From NCBI RefSeq assembly GCF_026651855.1, contig NZ_CP093281.1, positions 868,001 to 932,000 on the forward strand: a stretch of DNA of 64,000 bases, in the 5' to 3' direction. Of this stretch, positions 51,588-60,268 are shown piece after piece. The notes under the pieces were generated by a model, which was not told the origin of the DNA, did no database searches, and saw only the letters and a list, made by a program, of their open reading frames with translations. Source of the DNA: Pseudomonas silvicola. GTDB taxonomy: Bacteria; Pseudomonadota; Gammaproteobacteria; Pseudomonadales; Pseudomonadaceae. The position numbers and the translations under genes are program-made. How positions within the stretch are numbered: position 1 is the first letter of the stretch; each line of letters begins with the position of its first letter.

Positions 51588-52596
51588 TCACTCACCGATG
51601 CGGGTTGCAGGCAGCGTGTTCGGACGCTTGCGTCGCCACAGCCGTTGTAGGTCGGTTAAAATGCCTCCGGGATCAGCAGCACAAACACCAGAATCAGAGC
51701 ACCAGATTGACATCCACTGTTTGCTGCGCGCCCAGCCGCGTCACCATCCACTGCAACAGCAACACAGCCTGATCACCGGACCGATCAACGTGCCGCGCCC
51801 CCCGACAATCACCCAAATGATGATCTGTGCCGACTGACTGATACTAAACACCCCGGGGCTGACAAAGGCACCCCAGTTGACGTACAGGCATCCCGCTAAC
51901 CCGGCAATCGCCGCGCCAATGGCAAAGGTGACGAGCTATGTGCCGGCACGTTGTAGCCAAGCAGCCCTGCGCGCTGTTCGTTTTCCCGAATGGCCACCAC
52001 CGTTTTGCCAAAGCGGCTGAGCAGCACAAACTTCAGCAGCGCATAGCAGAGCGCCAACGCACCGGCGGTCACCATAAAGATCGCCTCCGGTGACAAAATG
52101 GCATCTGGCTGGAATGGCATGTTGAGTGTCGGCACTGACGGAATACCATTGAACCCACTCCAGCAGCGCTTCGCCGATATGGTATTCACTGCCCGAGGAG
52201 TTTACCCAGTTAAACAGCACCAGGCTCACGGCTAACGTAATCGCGCCGAGGTACACACATCACCTGACGCCACCGTAGAAGATCACGTAACCCAGCAGCA
52301 GCGAGAACAACGTTATAAGAGAACGCCATCACCACGCCCATGTGGAGTCGCCCCAATTAATGGGCCACAGATGGCGTAGGTGTAGGCCCCCAGCCCAAAA
52401 ATGCCGCCTGACCAAAACAGAGGATGCCGCCGTAGCCCCAGATAAACGCCAGGCTGAGTGACAACAGTCCCATCACTAAAAACACCGTAATAGAGAGCAA
52501 GGTGTACAGCTCAATCACGCCAGAGAGCCAAAACGCCAGCAGGATCAGCATCAGCGCACTGAGCACAATGCGCACTTTTTCCGAAAACAGTTTCAT
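51588..52596 (-). CDS. urtC: UrtC-type ABC permease (frameshifted)
   Basis: Inner-membrane permease, about 336 codons. MKLFSEKVRIVLSALMLILL, then WLSGVIELYTLLSITVFLVM and GLLSLSLAFIWGYGGILCFG with QAAFLGWG match the LivM/UrtC N-terminus. Later blocks are WRYLGAITLAVSLVLFNW-like and LALCYALLKFVLLSRFGKTV with VAIRENEQRAGLLGYNVPA. The C-terminus is LTDLQRLWRRKRPNTLPATR. Many breaks lie between 52360 and 51650. Its ATG overlaps the urtB stop by one base. Confidence 0.9.
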
Positions 52597-53462
52597 TACA
52601 GCGATCTCCTGAAGAAGCGCCCGGTGATGCCCTGCGGCAGCAGACGCAGCAGTACAATGGCACTCAACAGCAGCGCCACCGCACCAAACACCGGCGTGGA
52701 GAGATAGGTGACTAATTGCGAAATGGTGCCAAACAGCGTGGAAGAGGTCAGCGTGCCGGCGATGATGGCGCTGCCGCCGCCAATCACCGTGATAAAGGCC
52801 TTGGCAATAAAGCTGACGCCGATAGTCGGTATCACGCCGGTGATCGGTGCCAGCAGCGCGCCACCCAATCCGGAGAGCGCGGCTCCCAGACCGAAGGTCA
52901 GGCTGTAGATTTTACCGGGATTGCTGCCTAGCGCCGCCGCCATGCGCGCATTCTGCATAGTGGCACGTGCGCACAATCCCAATGTGGTGAAGCGCAGCAA
53001 CAGCCACAATGCCGCCACCAGACACTGCGCAAACACAATCATAAACAGCGAATAGCCGCTGGTGCTGTAACTTCCCACATTCACGCTGGGCAGCGGCGAG
53101 CTGATGCCCAGCGTAGTGTTGCCAAACAGCATGGTCGCGGCACCGATCAACGCCGCAGACTAACCCCGCACAGCATGGTGCTCGATCATCCTGCCGTACA
53201 GATGACGAATAATGACGCGTTCAATCACCATGCCAAACACGCCAACACAAATCGGCGCAACCACCAGCATGGAGATCCAGATCGGCACGCCAAAGTGGTT
53301 AGTGGCCATAATGGCGCTGTAGCCGCCCAGCATCATAAATTCGCCGTGCGCCATATTGACGATTTTCATCATGCCAAACACCACCGCCAGCCCCAGACTC
53401 ATGATCACCAGCACCGCGATGGCATTCAGCACTTCGATGCCATAGATAACCGACAGATCCAT
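52596..53462 (-). CDS. urtB: UrtB-type ABC permease (frameshifted near 53155)
   Basis: Inner-membrane permease of the LivH/UrtB type, about 289 codons. MDLSVIYGIEVLNAIAVLVI, then SLGLAVVFGMMKIVNMAHGE with FMMLGGYSA is the family start. After an internal break near 53155 it continues NVGSYSTSGYSLFMIVFAQC, FTTLGLCARATMQNARMAAA and LGSNPGKIYSLTFGLGAALS with GLGGALLAPI, and ends LLPQGITGRFFRRSL. An in-frame TAG at the break is best explained by two compensating indels. Confidence 0.92.
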
Positions 53463-53474
53463 TAGCGCCTCCCG

Positions 53475-54706
53475 TTACAGCTCAATCTGATACTGTTTGG
53501 TATCACGTGGATTTTTCTTCAGGTCGCACACCATGGCGGTATCAACCGGTGCCTGGTTGGTGAAGGTTTCCAGAATTTTCATCTGATGGTTCTCCACCTC
53601 GGCAATGTGTACGTCCAGCGAACAGTGATGCGTGGTGGGATCGACACTCAGCTGACCTTGGCGAGGTCAGCGTGACGCCCGACTCCAGCGCTTCAATCAC
53701 TTTCATGCGGTCGATATCACCTGCCTTGCGCAACCCCTTCAGCCCAAATCAACATGCCCTGGATACGCGCCCATCGCCAGATCGCTGATGTACATGTCGC
53801 CGTAACGAGCATGGAATTTATCGACAAACGCTTTGTTCTCGGCAGACGGAATTTCCTGCATGTAGTTCGCCGCCACCAGAATGCCGTTGCTCTCTTCCGC
53901 GACAGAATGATGTTCATTACCGCCGCCGAATACGGTAGAAGCGATGGGAATCTGCCGCTCATGCCTGCCGCATGCCATTGGCGGTAGAATGAGATGTGCG
54001 CCCCGCCCACCAGCGCTGACCACACCATGTCTGGTTTAGCGCTCTGGATTTTTGAAATGGCGGCACCGAAGCCGTGACATCCAGCGGAAGAACTCCACCG
54101 TCATCACTTCACCGCCGTTGTCACGCAATCGACCTCTTCACCCATGACGAAACAATCTGGCCGTAGTTGTAATCCGCCGCCAGTTAAGCACATAGACTTT
54201 CTTGCCCCCACTTCTTCATGGCGTACGGCACCAGTTTTCCTCCACGGTTTGTGCGGGCGTTGAGCCTGGAAGAGAAGTAGTTGCGGATCGCAGACGCCAC
54301 CTTCATACTGCGCAGGATAGAAATAGAGCGAACGGAAACGATCCAATACGGACGAATCACCTCGCGCGACGCAGACGTGATGCCGCCGTGCACCACTGCA
54401 CTTTGTCTTCAGCGCGGCCTGGGCGATTGCGCGTAAAGCTGCATGTTAGATTGCGCATCATAATTGATGATTTGCAGCGGTCGGCCTAACAATCCCCGGC
54501 TGCGTTGATCTCATCTGCGGCTAAGTTGATGGCGTTGGACATCGGCTTGCCATAAATATCCAGCCCGCCTGACAATCGAGAATGCTCGCCACTTTGATGG
54601 CGTCTTTACTGTCAGCGGCGAAGGTGAATTTTGGTGCTACCCCCGCAGCCAGGCCCAATGCTGATACGGCAGATCCCTGAAGAAATGAACGACGACTAAT
54701 AGCCAT
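53475..54706 (-). CDS. urtA: UrtA/FmdD/AmiC-type substrate-binding protein (frameshifted)
   Basis: Periplasmic ligand-binding protein of the amide/urea receptor family, about 410 codons. A Tat signal peptide is clear: MAISRRSFLQGSAVSALGLA with AGVAPKFTFAAD. The mature protein starts KDAIKVASILD, and after indels shows ENKAFVDKFHARYGDMYISD and AMGAYPGHVDLGLKGLRKA-like blocks; the C-terminus is DTKQYQIEL. The family includes UrtA (urea), FmdD (short-chain amides) and AmiC, the amide sensor that controls AmiR. No urease genes are visible and amidase and nitrile hydratase flank it, so amides are the more likely ligands. Confidence 0.9.
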
Positions 54707-54838
54707 AGCACCCTCGAATGAAGTAATTGAATAAATAGAGTTGAGTATTCCGGAACCGGAAGAGATAAACGGATACACAGACAGCGCTGTCATGCTAATG
54801 CGAGAAAAGGGCCACAACATTGGGGCACGTTTTTAGAT

Positions 54839-54856
54839 TAGCAATAAGCGGGCCAA
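54839..54856 (-). promoter_or_regulatory. Sigma-54 (RpoN) promoter of the urt operon
   Basis: On the minus strand TTGGCCCGCTTATTGCTA matches the consensus YTGGCACGRNNNTTGCW at 15 of 17 positions, with exact GG-N10-GC spacing. The GG (-24) is at 54853-54854 and the GC (-12) at 54841-54842. Transcription would start near 54829, about 123 bases before the urtA ATG. Confidence 0.85.
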
Positions 54857-54994
54857 AAACATTCATGTTCATTGGAAATTATTCTTTATTCCCGCCGTTG
54901 GTGCCACTCAACGAAAATTATTAACGCATTTAATCCTGACTAACATTAATTAACTCCAGTTACCTGGCCTTACTGCACTTAATTAAAGCAATCA

Positions 54995-55009
54995 GCACCA
55001 TCAAGGTGC
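54995..55009. promoter_or_regulatory. NtrC (NR-I) binding palindrome
   Basis: GCACCATCAAGGTGC is a perfect GCACC-N5-GGTGC palindrome, as in the glnA enhancer. It lies 141 bp upstream of the -24 element of the urt promoter, a usual enhancer distance, and 136 bp upstream of the nitrile hydratase start. Confidence 0.85.
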
Positions 55010-55144
55010 ACTTAAATCTTTTAACACTGCGCTGTCCGCTCAAACACAGCGAATGGCAGCATTAACAAAGATGTAATTACCAGAAGCGTTAACGTCTCTC
55101 ACACACTCATTCATCTCATCAGTAAAAATCTTTGAGGAGACATT

Positions 55145-55728
55145 ATGTCGGACCCTTCGGTATTACCTTCGGATGCCGCGTTAAAGATCCGTGCTATCCA
55201 ATCCCTGTTGGCAGAAAAGGGATTTCTGAGTCAGGAGGTCACTGACACCATCGTGGATTATTTCGAAACCAAAGTGGGACCCCGCAATGGTGCGCAGGTG
55301 GTGGCGAGAGCCTGGCGCGATCCCGCCTTCAAAGCACGCTTACTGGAAAATGGCCGCGAGGCGGTGAATGAACTCGGCTTCTCCGGCTTTGAAGCCGCTA
55401 CCCTGCACGTGCTGGAGAATACCGACAGCGTGCACAACGTAGTGGTGTGCACGCTTGCTCTTTGCTACCGTGGCCGGTGCTGGGCTTTGCCGCCCATCTG
55501 GTTTAAATCGACAATCCCTATCGTTCACGTGTGGTGATTGATCCCCGTGGCGTATTAGCAGAATTTGGCACTGAAATTCCGGCCAATAGGAGATTCGCGT
55601 ATGGGACAGCAATGCCGAAATCCGTTACTTCGTGCTGCCTCAGCCCCTGCTGACAGGAAAACAAGAGTGAGAGCGAGTTGGCCGCATTGGTCACACGCGA
55701 CTCCATGATCGGCACACGCACGCTTTAA
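55145..55728 (+). CDS. nthA: Nitrile hydratase alpha subunit, cobalt type (frameshifted)
   Basis: Metal-binding subunit of nitrile hydratase, which hydrates nitriles to amides. About 195 codons, with GAGGAGA upstream of the ATG. ALKIRAIQSLLAEKGFLSQE, TKVGPRNGAQVVARAWRDPA and FKARLLENGREAVNELGFSG are the alpha-subunit core. The metal claw follows HNVVVCTL; moving one T (lost before GC and gained in TTT at 55450-55462) restores C-T-L-C-S-C, where threonine at position two indicates a non-corrin cobalt centre. The rest reads LPPIWFKST, RVVIDPRGVLAEFGTEIPAN, EIRVWDSNAEIRYFVLPQ and ELAALVTRDSMIGTRTL. The cysteines become sulfinic and sulfenic acid in the mature enzyme. Confidence 0.93.
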
Positions 55729-55741
55729 GCGGAGAAACACC

Positions 55742-56398
55742 ATGAATAATATCCACGATTGCGGCGGCATGCAGAATTTAGGTCCAATCGAGATTGAAGC
55801 TGATGAACCTCATTTTCACAGCCAATGGGAAAAAGATATTTTCGCCACCACGCTGGTGTTCTTTATGAGCGGAAAGATCGTGCTGGATGACTTCCGTTAT
55901 GAAATTGAGAAAATGTCCGTAACAGAGTATCTGCAATCCAGTTATTACGAGCACTGGTTATTTTCCATTGAGCAGTTGATGTGTAAAACCGGCGTATTCA
56001 CCGAACAAGAGTTACAGCAGCGTCTTACCGAACTCTCCGCCTGGAGGATACAACATGAATACTTATTCACCGCAGGGCTACCGGATTTAATTACTACACC
56101 GCCCAATTACCATCGTGATGTTGAGATCGCACCGGAATATCAACCGGGTGACACTACATGCAATAAATTTAAACTGGGCTGGAGTCATATTCGCGCCGCG
56201 CTGGCGTGCGGGTAAAAGGGCGTGATTGTTGCCAACTACGGTGCCTGCGTATTTCCCGATGCGCTGGTCGCAGAGCAACAGGAGAAACCGCAGTACGTCT
56301 ACCTGGTGAAATTCAGTGCCGCCGAGTTGTGGGGAGAGAATAGCGAGAATTTCTGCGTCCACCTGAGCGTCTGGTCCGACTATTCAGGGCAGATGTGA
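55742..56398 (+). CDS. nthB: Nitrile hydratase beta subunit (one frameshift)
   Basis: Partner subunit of about 218 residues. MNNIHDCGGMQNLGPIEIEA followed by DEPHFHSQWEKDIFATTLVF is the diagnostic N-terminus. DDFRYEIEKMSVTEYLQSSY and YEHWLFSIEQLMCKTGVFTE continue without a break. After an indel near 56210 the SH3-like C-terminal domain reads RGVIVANYGACVFPDALVAE, KPQYVYLVKFSAAELWGENS and CVHLSVWSDYSGQM. It starts 13 bases after nthA. Confidence 0.93.
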
Positions 56399-56400
56399 GG

Positions 56401-56874
56401 ATGCTGCGCATGGATGAGTTAAACGCGATTATTGCTCAGGTGAAGGAGGCCGATCCCGCCTTTGCACAACCCTGGGAAGCCGATGCGTTTGTCATCGCGG
56501 TGGCCCTGTCTCAACGCGGCTACTTTAGCTGGCCACAATGGGTGGAACAATTTGCTCAGGAGATTAACGACTTCCCGCAGCGCAAAGGATGAAAACGCGC
56601 ACACGGCCTACTATCGCCAATGGCTGAGCTTGGAAAAGATCCCTGTCACAACATCAATTGATTCCGATGTCCGAATTCGCTGATTCGTGAAGAGCAGTGG
56701 CGCCAGGCTTTCCTCAACACGCCCCATGGCAGCCCGGTGGATCTCGCTGCCGCCAGCTGTCCGCCCGACCACCCGCATGATCATGACCATCATCACCACC
56801 ATCATCATCATCACGACCATCACGCCGCGCAGCCACTGATCCAACCGCTGCGCGTCTTTGCCGCTGTCGGGTAA
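56401..56874 (+). CDS. Nitrile hydratase activator/accessory protein with histidine-rich tail (frameshifted)
   Basis: Metallochaperone-like activator of nitrile hydratase maturation, about 157 codons. MDELNAIIAQVKEADPAFAQ, PWEADAFVIAVALSQRGYFS and WPQWVEQFAQEINDFPQ match the accessory family, which is homologous to the beta-subunit N-terminus. After indels near 56585 and 56660 it reads WRQAFLNTPHGSPVDLAAAS, then a tail of about 20 residues made almost only of His and Asp (56770-56825). Such a tail can bind cobalt. In known cobalt systems the activator delivers the metal by subunit swapping. It is three bases after nthB. Confidence 0.88.
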
Positions 56875-56889
56875 TTCTCAGGAGTCTTT

Positions 56890-57963
56890 ATGAAGGTGCT
56901 GAGTCATAAGCAAAAAGGCGCTGCGGTGATTGGTGGCGCCATGCTGTTTAATTTGCTGGTCATCGGTACGGCGTTGGTGACTTTTCAGCATTCACCGGCC
57001 GCGCTGAGTGTCGCGCTGTTAGCCTATCTGTTTGGTTTGCGCCACGCCGTCGATGCCGATCATATCGCCGCCATTGATAATGCCACGCGCAAGTTGAGTA
57101 ATGAGGGCAAGAGCCCGTTTACCGCAGGTATGTGGTTCTCACTCGGCCACGCTTCGGTGGTGCTGATCGCCTGCCTGATATTCGCTTTGACCACGCAACC
57201 TTTGCAGCAGATGTTTCCCGGCGTGAAAGAGATTGGCGGCATGATTAGCACACTGATCTCCGGTGCTTTTCTGCTGCTACTCGCCTGGACTAACTCCCGC
57301 ACTTTGTGGCAATGTATTCGCCAACGTCAGCGGTTGCTGCGTGGCGATGCAACGCGGGTCCCGCAGGAGAGCCATCACCACGGCGTGCTCACCCGGCTAT
57401 GCGCGCCACTGTTTCGCATGGTGAGCAAAAGCCATCATCTGTTCCTCATCGGTTTCCTGTTCGGCATTGGCTTTGATACCGCAACCGAAGTGGCGATTTT
57501 CGGTATGTCCGCCAACCACGCAGCGGGTGGCGAAGCGATGCTGCACATCATGTTGATGCCGCTTTTATTCACTGCCGGCATGATGCTGATCGATACCACC
57601 GATGGCGTCATGATGTTGAAACTGTATCGCTGGTCGCAATTCGATCCGTTGCGCAGCCTCAATTACACCCTCGCCATTTCATCACTCTCAATTGTGGTGG
57701 CCTTCGCGATTGGCTGTTACGAAGTGTCGACGGTGTTACAACTCAACACGCTGATCTCCCCTGCGCTGGATGGCGTGATGAAGCAATCATCAGTCAGATG
57801 GGTTGTGCTGATTATAACGTCCATTGGTGTATGGCTGCTGTTTTCACAGCGGCTAAGCGTCGGCGCTGTAGTACAATGGCGGCTTTGTGCCGCCCTGTTT
57901 CTGGCATCAGCTCGTGTTAGACCCCCGTCAGGTTCAACATCCTGTCAAAAAAGCCTTTCCTGA
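56890..57963 (+). CDS. NiCoT-family cobalt/nickel permease (NhlF-like)
   Basis: Eight-TM secondary transporter of the HoxN/NixA/NhlF family, 357 codons. The signature RHAVDADHIAAIDNATRKL holds the H-x4-D-H metal site. FTAGMWFSLGHASVVLIACL, HLFLIGFLFGIGFDTATEVA and LMPLLFTAGMMLIDTTDGVM are also diagnostic. It has an in-frame histidine cluster QESHHHGV in a loop. The last 50 codons may be frame-shifted near 57790. It lies 15 bp after the activator gene, and RBS AGGAG is present. In Rhodococcus the NhlF protein supplies cobalt to nitrile hydratase, and the same coupling is inferred here. Confidence 0.92.
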   Translation: MKVLSHKQKGAAVIGGAMLFNLLVIGTALVTFQHSPAALSVALLAYLFGLRHAVDADHIAAIDNATRKLSNEGKSPFTAGMWFSLGHASVVLIACLIFALTTQPLQQMFPGVKEIGGMISTLISGAFLLLLAWTNSRTLWQCIRQRQRLLRGDATRVPQESHHHGVLTRLCAPLFRMVSKSHHLFLIGFLFGIGFDTATEVAIFGMSANHAAGGEAMLHIMLMPLLFTAGMMLIDTTDGVMMLKLYRWSQFDPLRSLNYTLAISSLSIVVAFAIGCYEVSTVLQLNTLISPALDGVMKQSSVRWVVLIITSIGVWLLFSQRLSVGAVVQWRLCAALFLASARVRPPSGSTSCQKSLS

Positions 57964-57998
57964 AACAGGCTGCCATCAGTAAAAAGAATTGAAATCAA

Positions 57999-58016
57999 GA
58001 ATCATTCTCATTATGG
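57999..58016. promoter_or_regulatory. Fur-like site upstream of the esterase
   Basis: GAATCATTCTCATTATGG matches the Fur 19-mer at 11 of the last 15 positions. It lies about 45 bp upstream of the IroE-like start, in the expected promoter position. Confidence 0.55.
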
Positions 58017-58059
58017 TGCAAGGTGATATGTACCAATAACCAATAGAGTAAGGATTTCA

Positions 58060-58945
58060 ATGCTTTATAGATTTTCAGCAATAAACCGTCCCATTGGCCT
58101 GCTGCTGTTGTTGCTCAGCAGTGTCACCACCAGCGTTTTTGCACGCCCGAATATGACGCCACTCGGCCCGAATATCGCCGACAAAGGCTCCGCTTATTAC
58201 CACTTCTCCATCAGTGAATATGACTCGGCTGATGGCCAGCGGCATTACAAAGTTTGGACTGCGGTGCCAGATAAAGCGCCTCCGCCATCTGGCTCCCCGA
58301 TGATCACGATGCTGGATGGCAATGCGGTAATGGACAGGCTGACCGATCCGCTGCTGCAAAAACTTTCGGCAGGCAACCCTCCGGTTCTGGTGGTGGTCGG
58401 GTATCAAACCACTTTGCCGTTTGAGGTAAACGCGCGAACTTACGATTACACCCCGCCTGACAAAGAGCATGGCGATGCAGGATACACTTTTAGTCGCGGT
58501 CGCAAGGGCGGCGGCAGCAGCGCATTCCGCACCTTGTTAGAGCAACGGGGTATTTTGCCCGCAGCGGAGAAAGGTGTGCATGTCGATCATCAACAACGCG
58601 CTGTGGGCCACTCTACGGCGGATTGTTTGTACTGACAAGCACTTCAGCTGTTTACGCTATTTCGCTGCCAGTCCATCAATGTACAGGGATTTAACTCTGT
58701 TGAGGAGATGCAGACCCGCAAAGCCAGTAATAAGCAGTTCACTTTGATGGAAGGGAATGGCGATCGCCGCAGCGATAGCAACACGGCGGAACCTGAAGTG
58801 TTGCGCGCGGTGCGCACCACTATCGAAGGTATGGCAGAGAACGGCACAGGCTGTCACGCTATCAACTTTATCCGGGACTGTCCCACTGGACAAATGTTTG
58901 GTATCAATGGAAGAGGCGCTGCTGGAAATGTCACAGGCAAAATAG
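58060..58945 (+). CDS. IroE-like periplasmic siderophore esterase (frameshifted)
   Basis: Alpha/beta hydrolase of the IroE/Fes/BesA group, about 295 codons. A signal peptide MLYRFSAINRPIGLLLLLLS with SVTTSVFA precedes the mature chain. FSISEYDSADGQRHYKVWTA, PMITMLDGNAVMDRLTDPLL and NPPVLVVVGYQTTLPFEVNA follow. The nucleophile motif G-H-S-Y-G-G appears across an indel near 58610. The tail includes QTRKASNKQFTLMEGNGDRR and EEALLEMSQAK. IroE-type enzymes linearise or cleave enterobactin-type siderophores in the periplasm. A Fur-like site upstream supports iron control. Confidence 0.82.
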
Positions 58946-58954
58946 CGAGGAGAA

Positions 58955-58975
58955 GTGGGCGAAAAATGCGCCCAC
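58955..58975. terminator. Inverted repeat between converging genes
   Basis: GTGGGCG and CGCCCAC flank seven bases, 9 bp after the esterase stop and 9 bp before the lactonase stop. Probably a shared bidirectional terminator; T runs are weak. Confidence 0.55.
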
Positions 58976-58983
58976 CGAACGGC

Positions 58984-60172
58984 TTAATTAAAGAACTTTA
59001 TATCAGTGGGCGTGGATATTTTTGCTGCATCGCCCGCTGCTTTCAGCTCACCGCTCTTTTCATCGAAATGGAACAGGGAAATATTGTTGGTGAACACGTT
59101 AGTGACATAGAGATATTTTCCACTGCCATCAAATGAGAACGCCCGAGGTTCAATGCCGTTGGCTTTATAACTGACCGGCTTGCCTAACTGGCCATCCGCC
59201 TCAATTTTAAACACCAACAGCTTATTATCTGAACCACGATTCGCTGCAATCACATATTTACCGTTCGGACTGAGAATAATTCCGCCGCCGCTACGGTATT
59301 CAGCACTGTTATTTTCAGTGTTCAGCTTCACGGTATTGCTGCGATCCAGGCTGATCGTCTTTCACTGTAAATACCGCGATCTCACCGGCCATTTCGGTGG
59401 TGACGTAGGCATGTTTGCCATCTGGTGAGAACACCATATGACGCGGGCCAGAACCGGCGGTAAGGTCACGTCATGCGCGGTATCCGCTTCCAGAGTGCTC
59501 AGCCTTATTGGCGTGATAACGATACGCATGGAGCTTGTCACCGCCGAGATCGGCAGCGAACAGATATTTACCGTCGTGGGTAAAGGTGGTCGAGGTGCGT
59601 GACCGCCATCCTGACGTCCTTTCACCGCGCCCGTGCCGTGGTCGAAAGCAAAGTGCTGCACCTGCTCACCCAGTTTACCGTCATGATGAATCGGGAACAC
59701 CGAGACGCCCGCGCCGCCTTTCGCCACCGAGTAGTTAGCGACAAACAGGAACTTACCGTCCGGGCTGATGGTGGCGTGCGTCGGCTGTTGCCCATGGCTA
59801 TCCAACCGCATTAGCACTTTCACCTGACCGCTTTTATCAATGGACAGTGCGGTAACGGCCCCGGCGTTTTCTTCATTGGTGGTATAGGCAGCGGCCATCC
59901 TGGGATTTTACAATCCATGACGGGCTTTTCATTTTGATCACATCAAGTGGTGTTAAAGTGCCATCCGCATTCACCTTGAGGCGATATAAACCTCGCTAGG
60001 ATGATCCGGTTTCTGCCTATCAGCATCTGGAATCGACGTCCGTACCCACTAAAGCGATTTGATGATGTTCCGCATTTGCCATAGCGCTCCCCGCCAGTGA
60101 AAAACAGCTAAGGATAATGCCATGGTTATGTTTGATGCTAAACCGTTGAATGCGGCTTTTATTTCTATTCAT
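58984..60172 (-). CDS. Periplasmic beta-propeller lactonase, Pgl/YbhE-like (frameshifted)
   Basis: Seven-bladed lactonase family protein (6-phosphogluconolactonase/carboxymuconate cyclase fold), about 396 codons. MNRNKSRIQRFSIKHNHGII followed by LSCFSLAGSAMANAEHHQ forms a signal peptide, unlike cytoplasmic YbhE. Propeller blocks include MAAAYTTNEENAGAVTALSI, GQQPTHATISPDGKFLFVAN, SVFPIHHDGKLGEQVQHFAF, GGGIILSPNGKYVIAANRGS and EPRAFSFDGSGKYLYVTNVF. The C-terminus is STPTDIKFFN. Breaks lie near 59930, 59620, 59470 and 59370. A periplasmic lactonase could open aldonolactones made by the periplasmic sugar dehydrogenases elsewhere in the genome. Confidence 0.82.
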
Positions 60173-60268
60173 TTTCGTACCCCACCATAATCGGAATGTT
60201 TAACGACTATAGTGGATTAATTTGAATAGCGCCCGGCCAGGTGACCGTTCAAATATAGCAGATTAGTT

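Larger units (their letters stand above)
54707..55144. other. Divergent control region between amide importer and nitrile hydratase
   Basis: 438 bp without a gene. It contains a sigma-54 promoter toward urtA, an NtrC palindrome and a possible weaker second NtrC half site (TGCAC at 54974). About 120 bp of untranslated leader precedes urtA, which is where an ANTAR-controlled terminator could lie; I could not draw a convincing dual hairpin by eye. Confidence 0.65.

Noticed and set aside
55010-55140. Sigma-54 promoter toward nitrile hydratase
   Set aside because: TGGCAG near 55052 lacks the -12 GC at correct spacing.
56760-56830. CAT-repeat microsatellite
   Set aside because: It is in frame in the activator gene and encodes the histidine-rich tail typical of metallochaperones.
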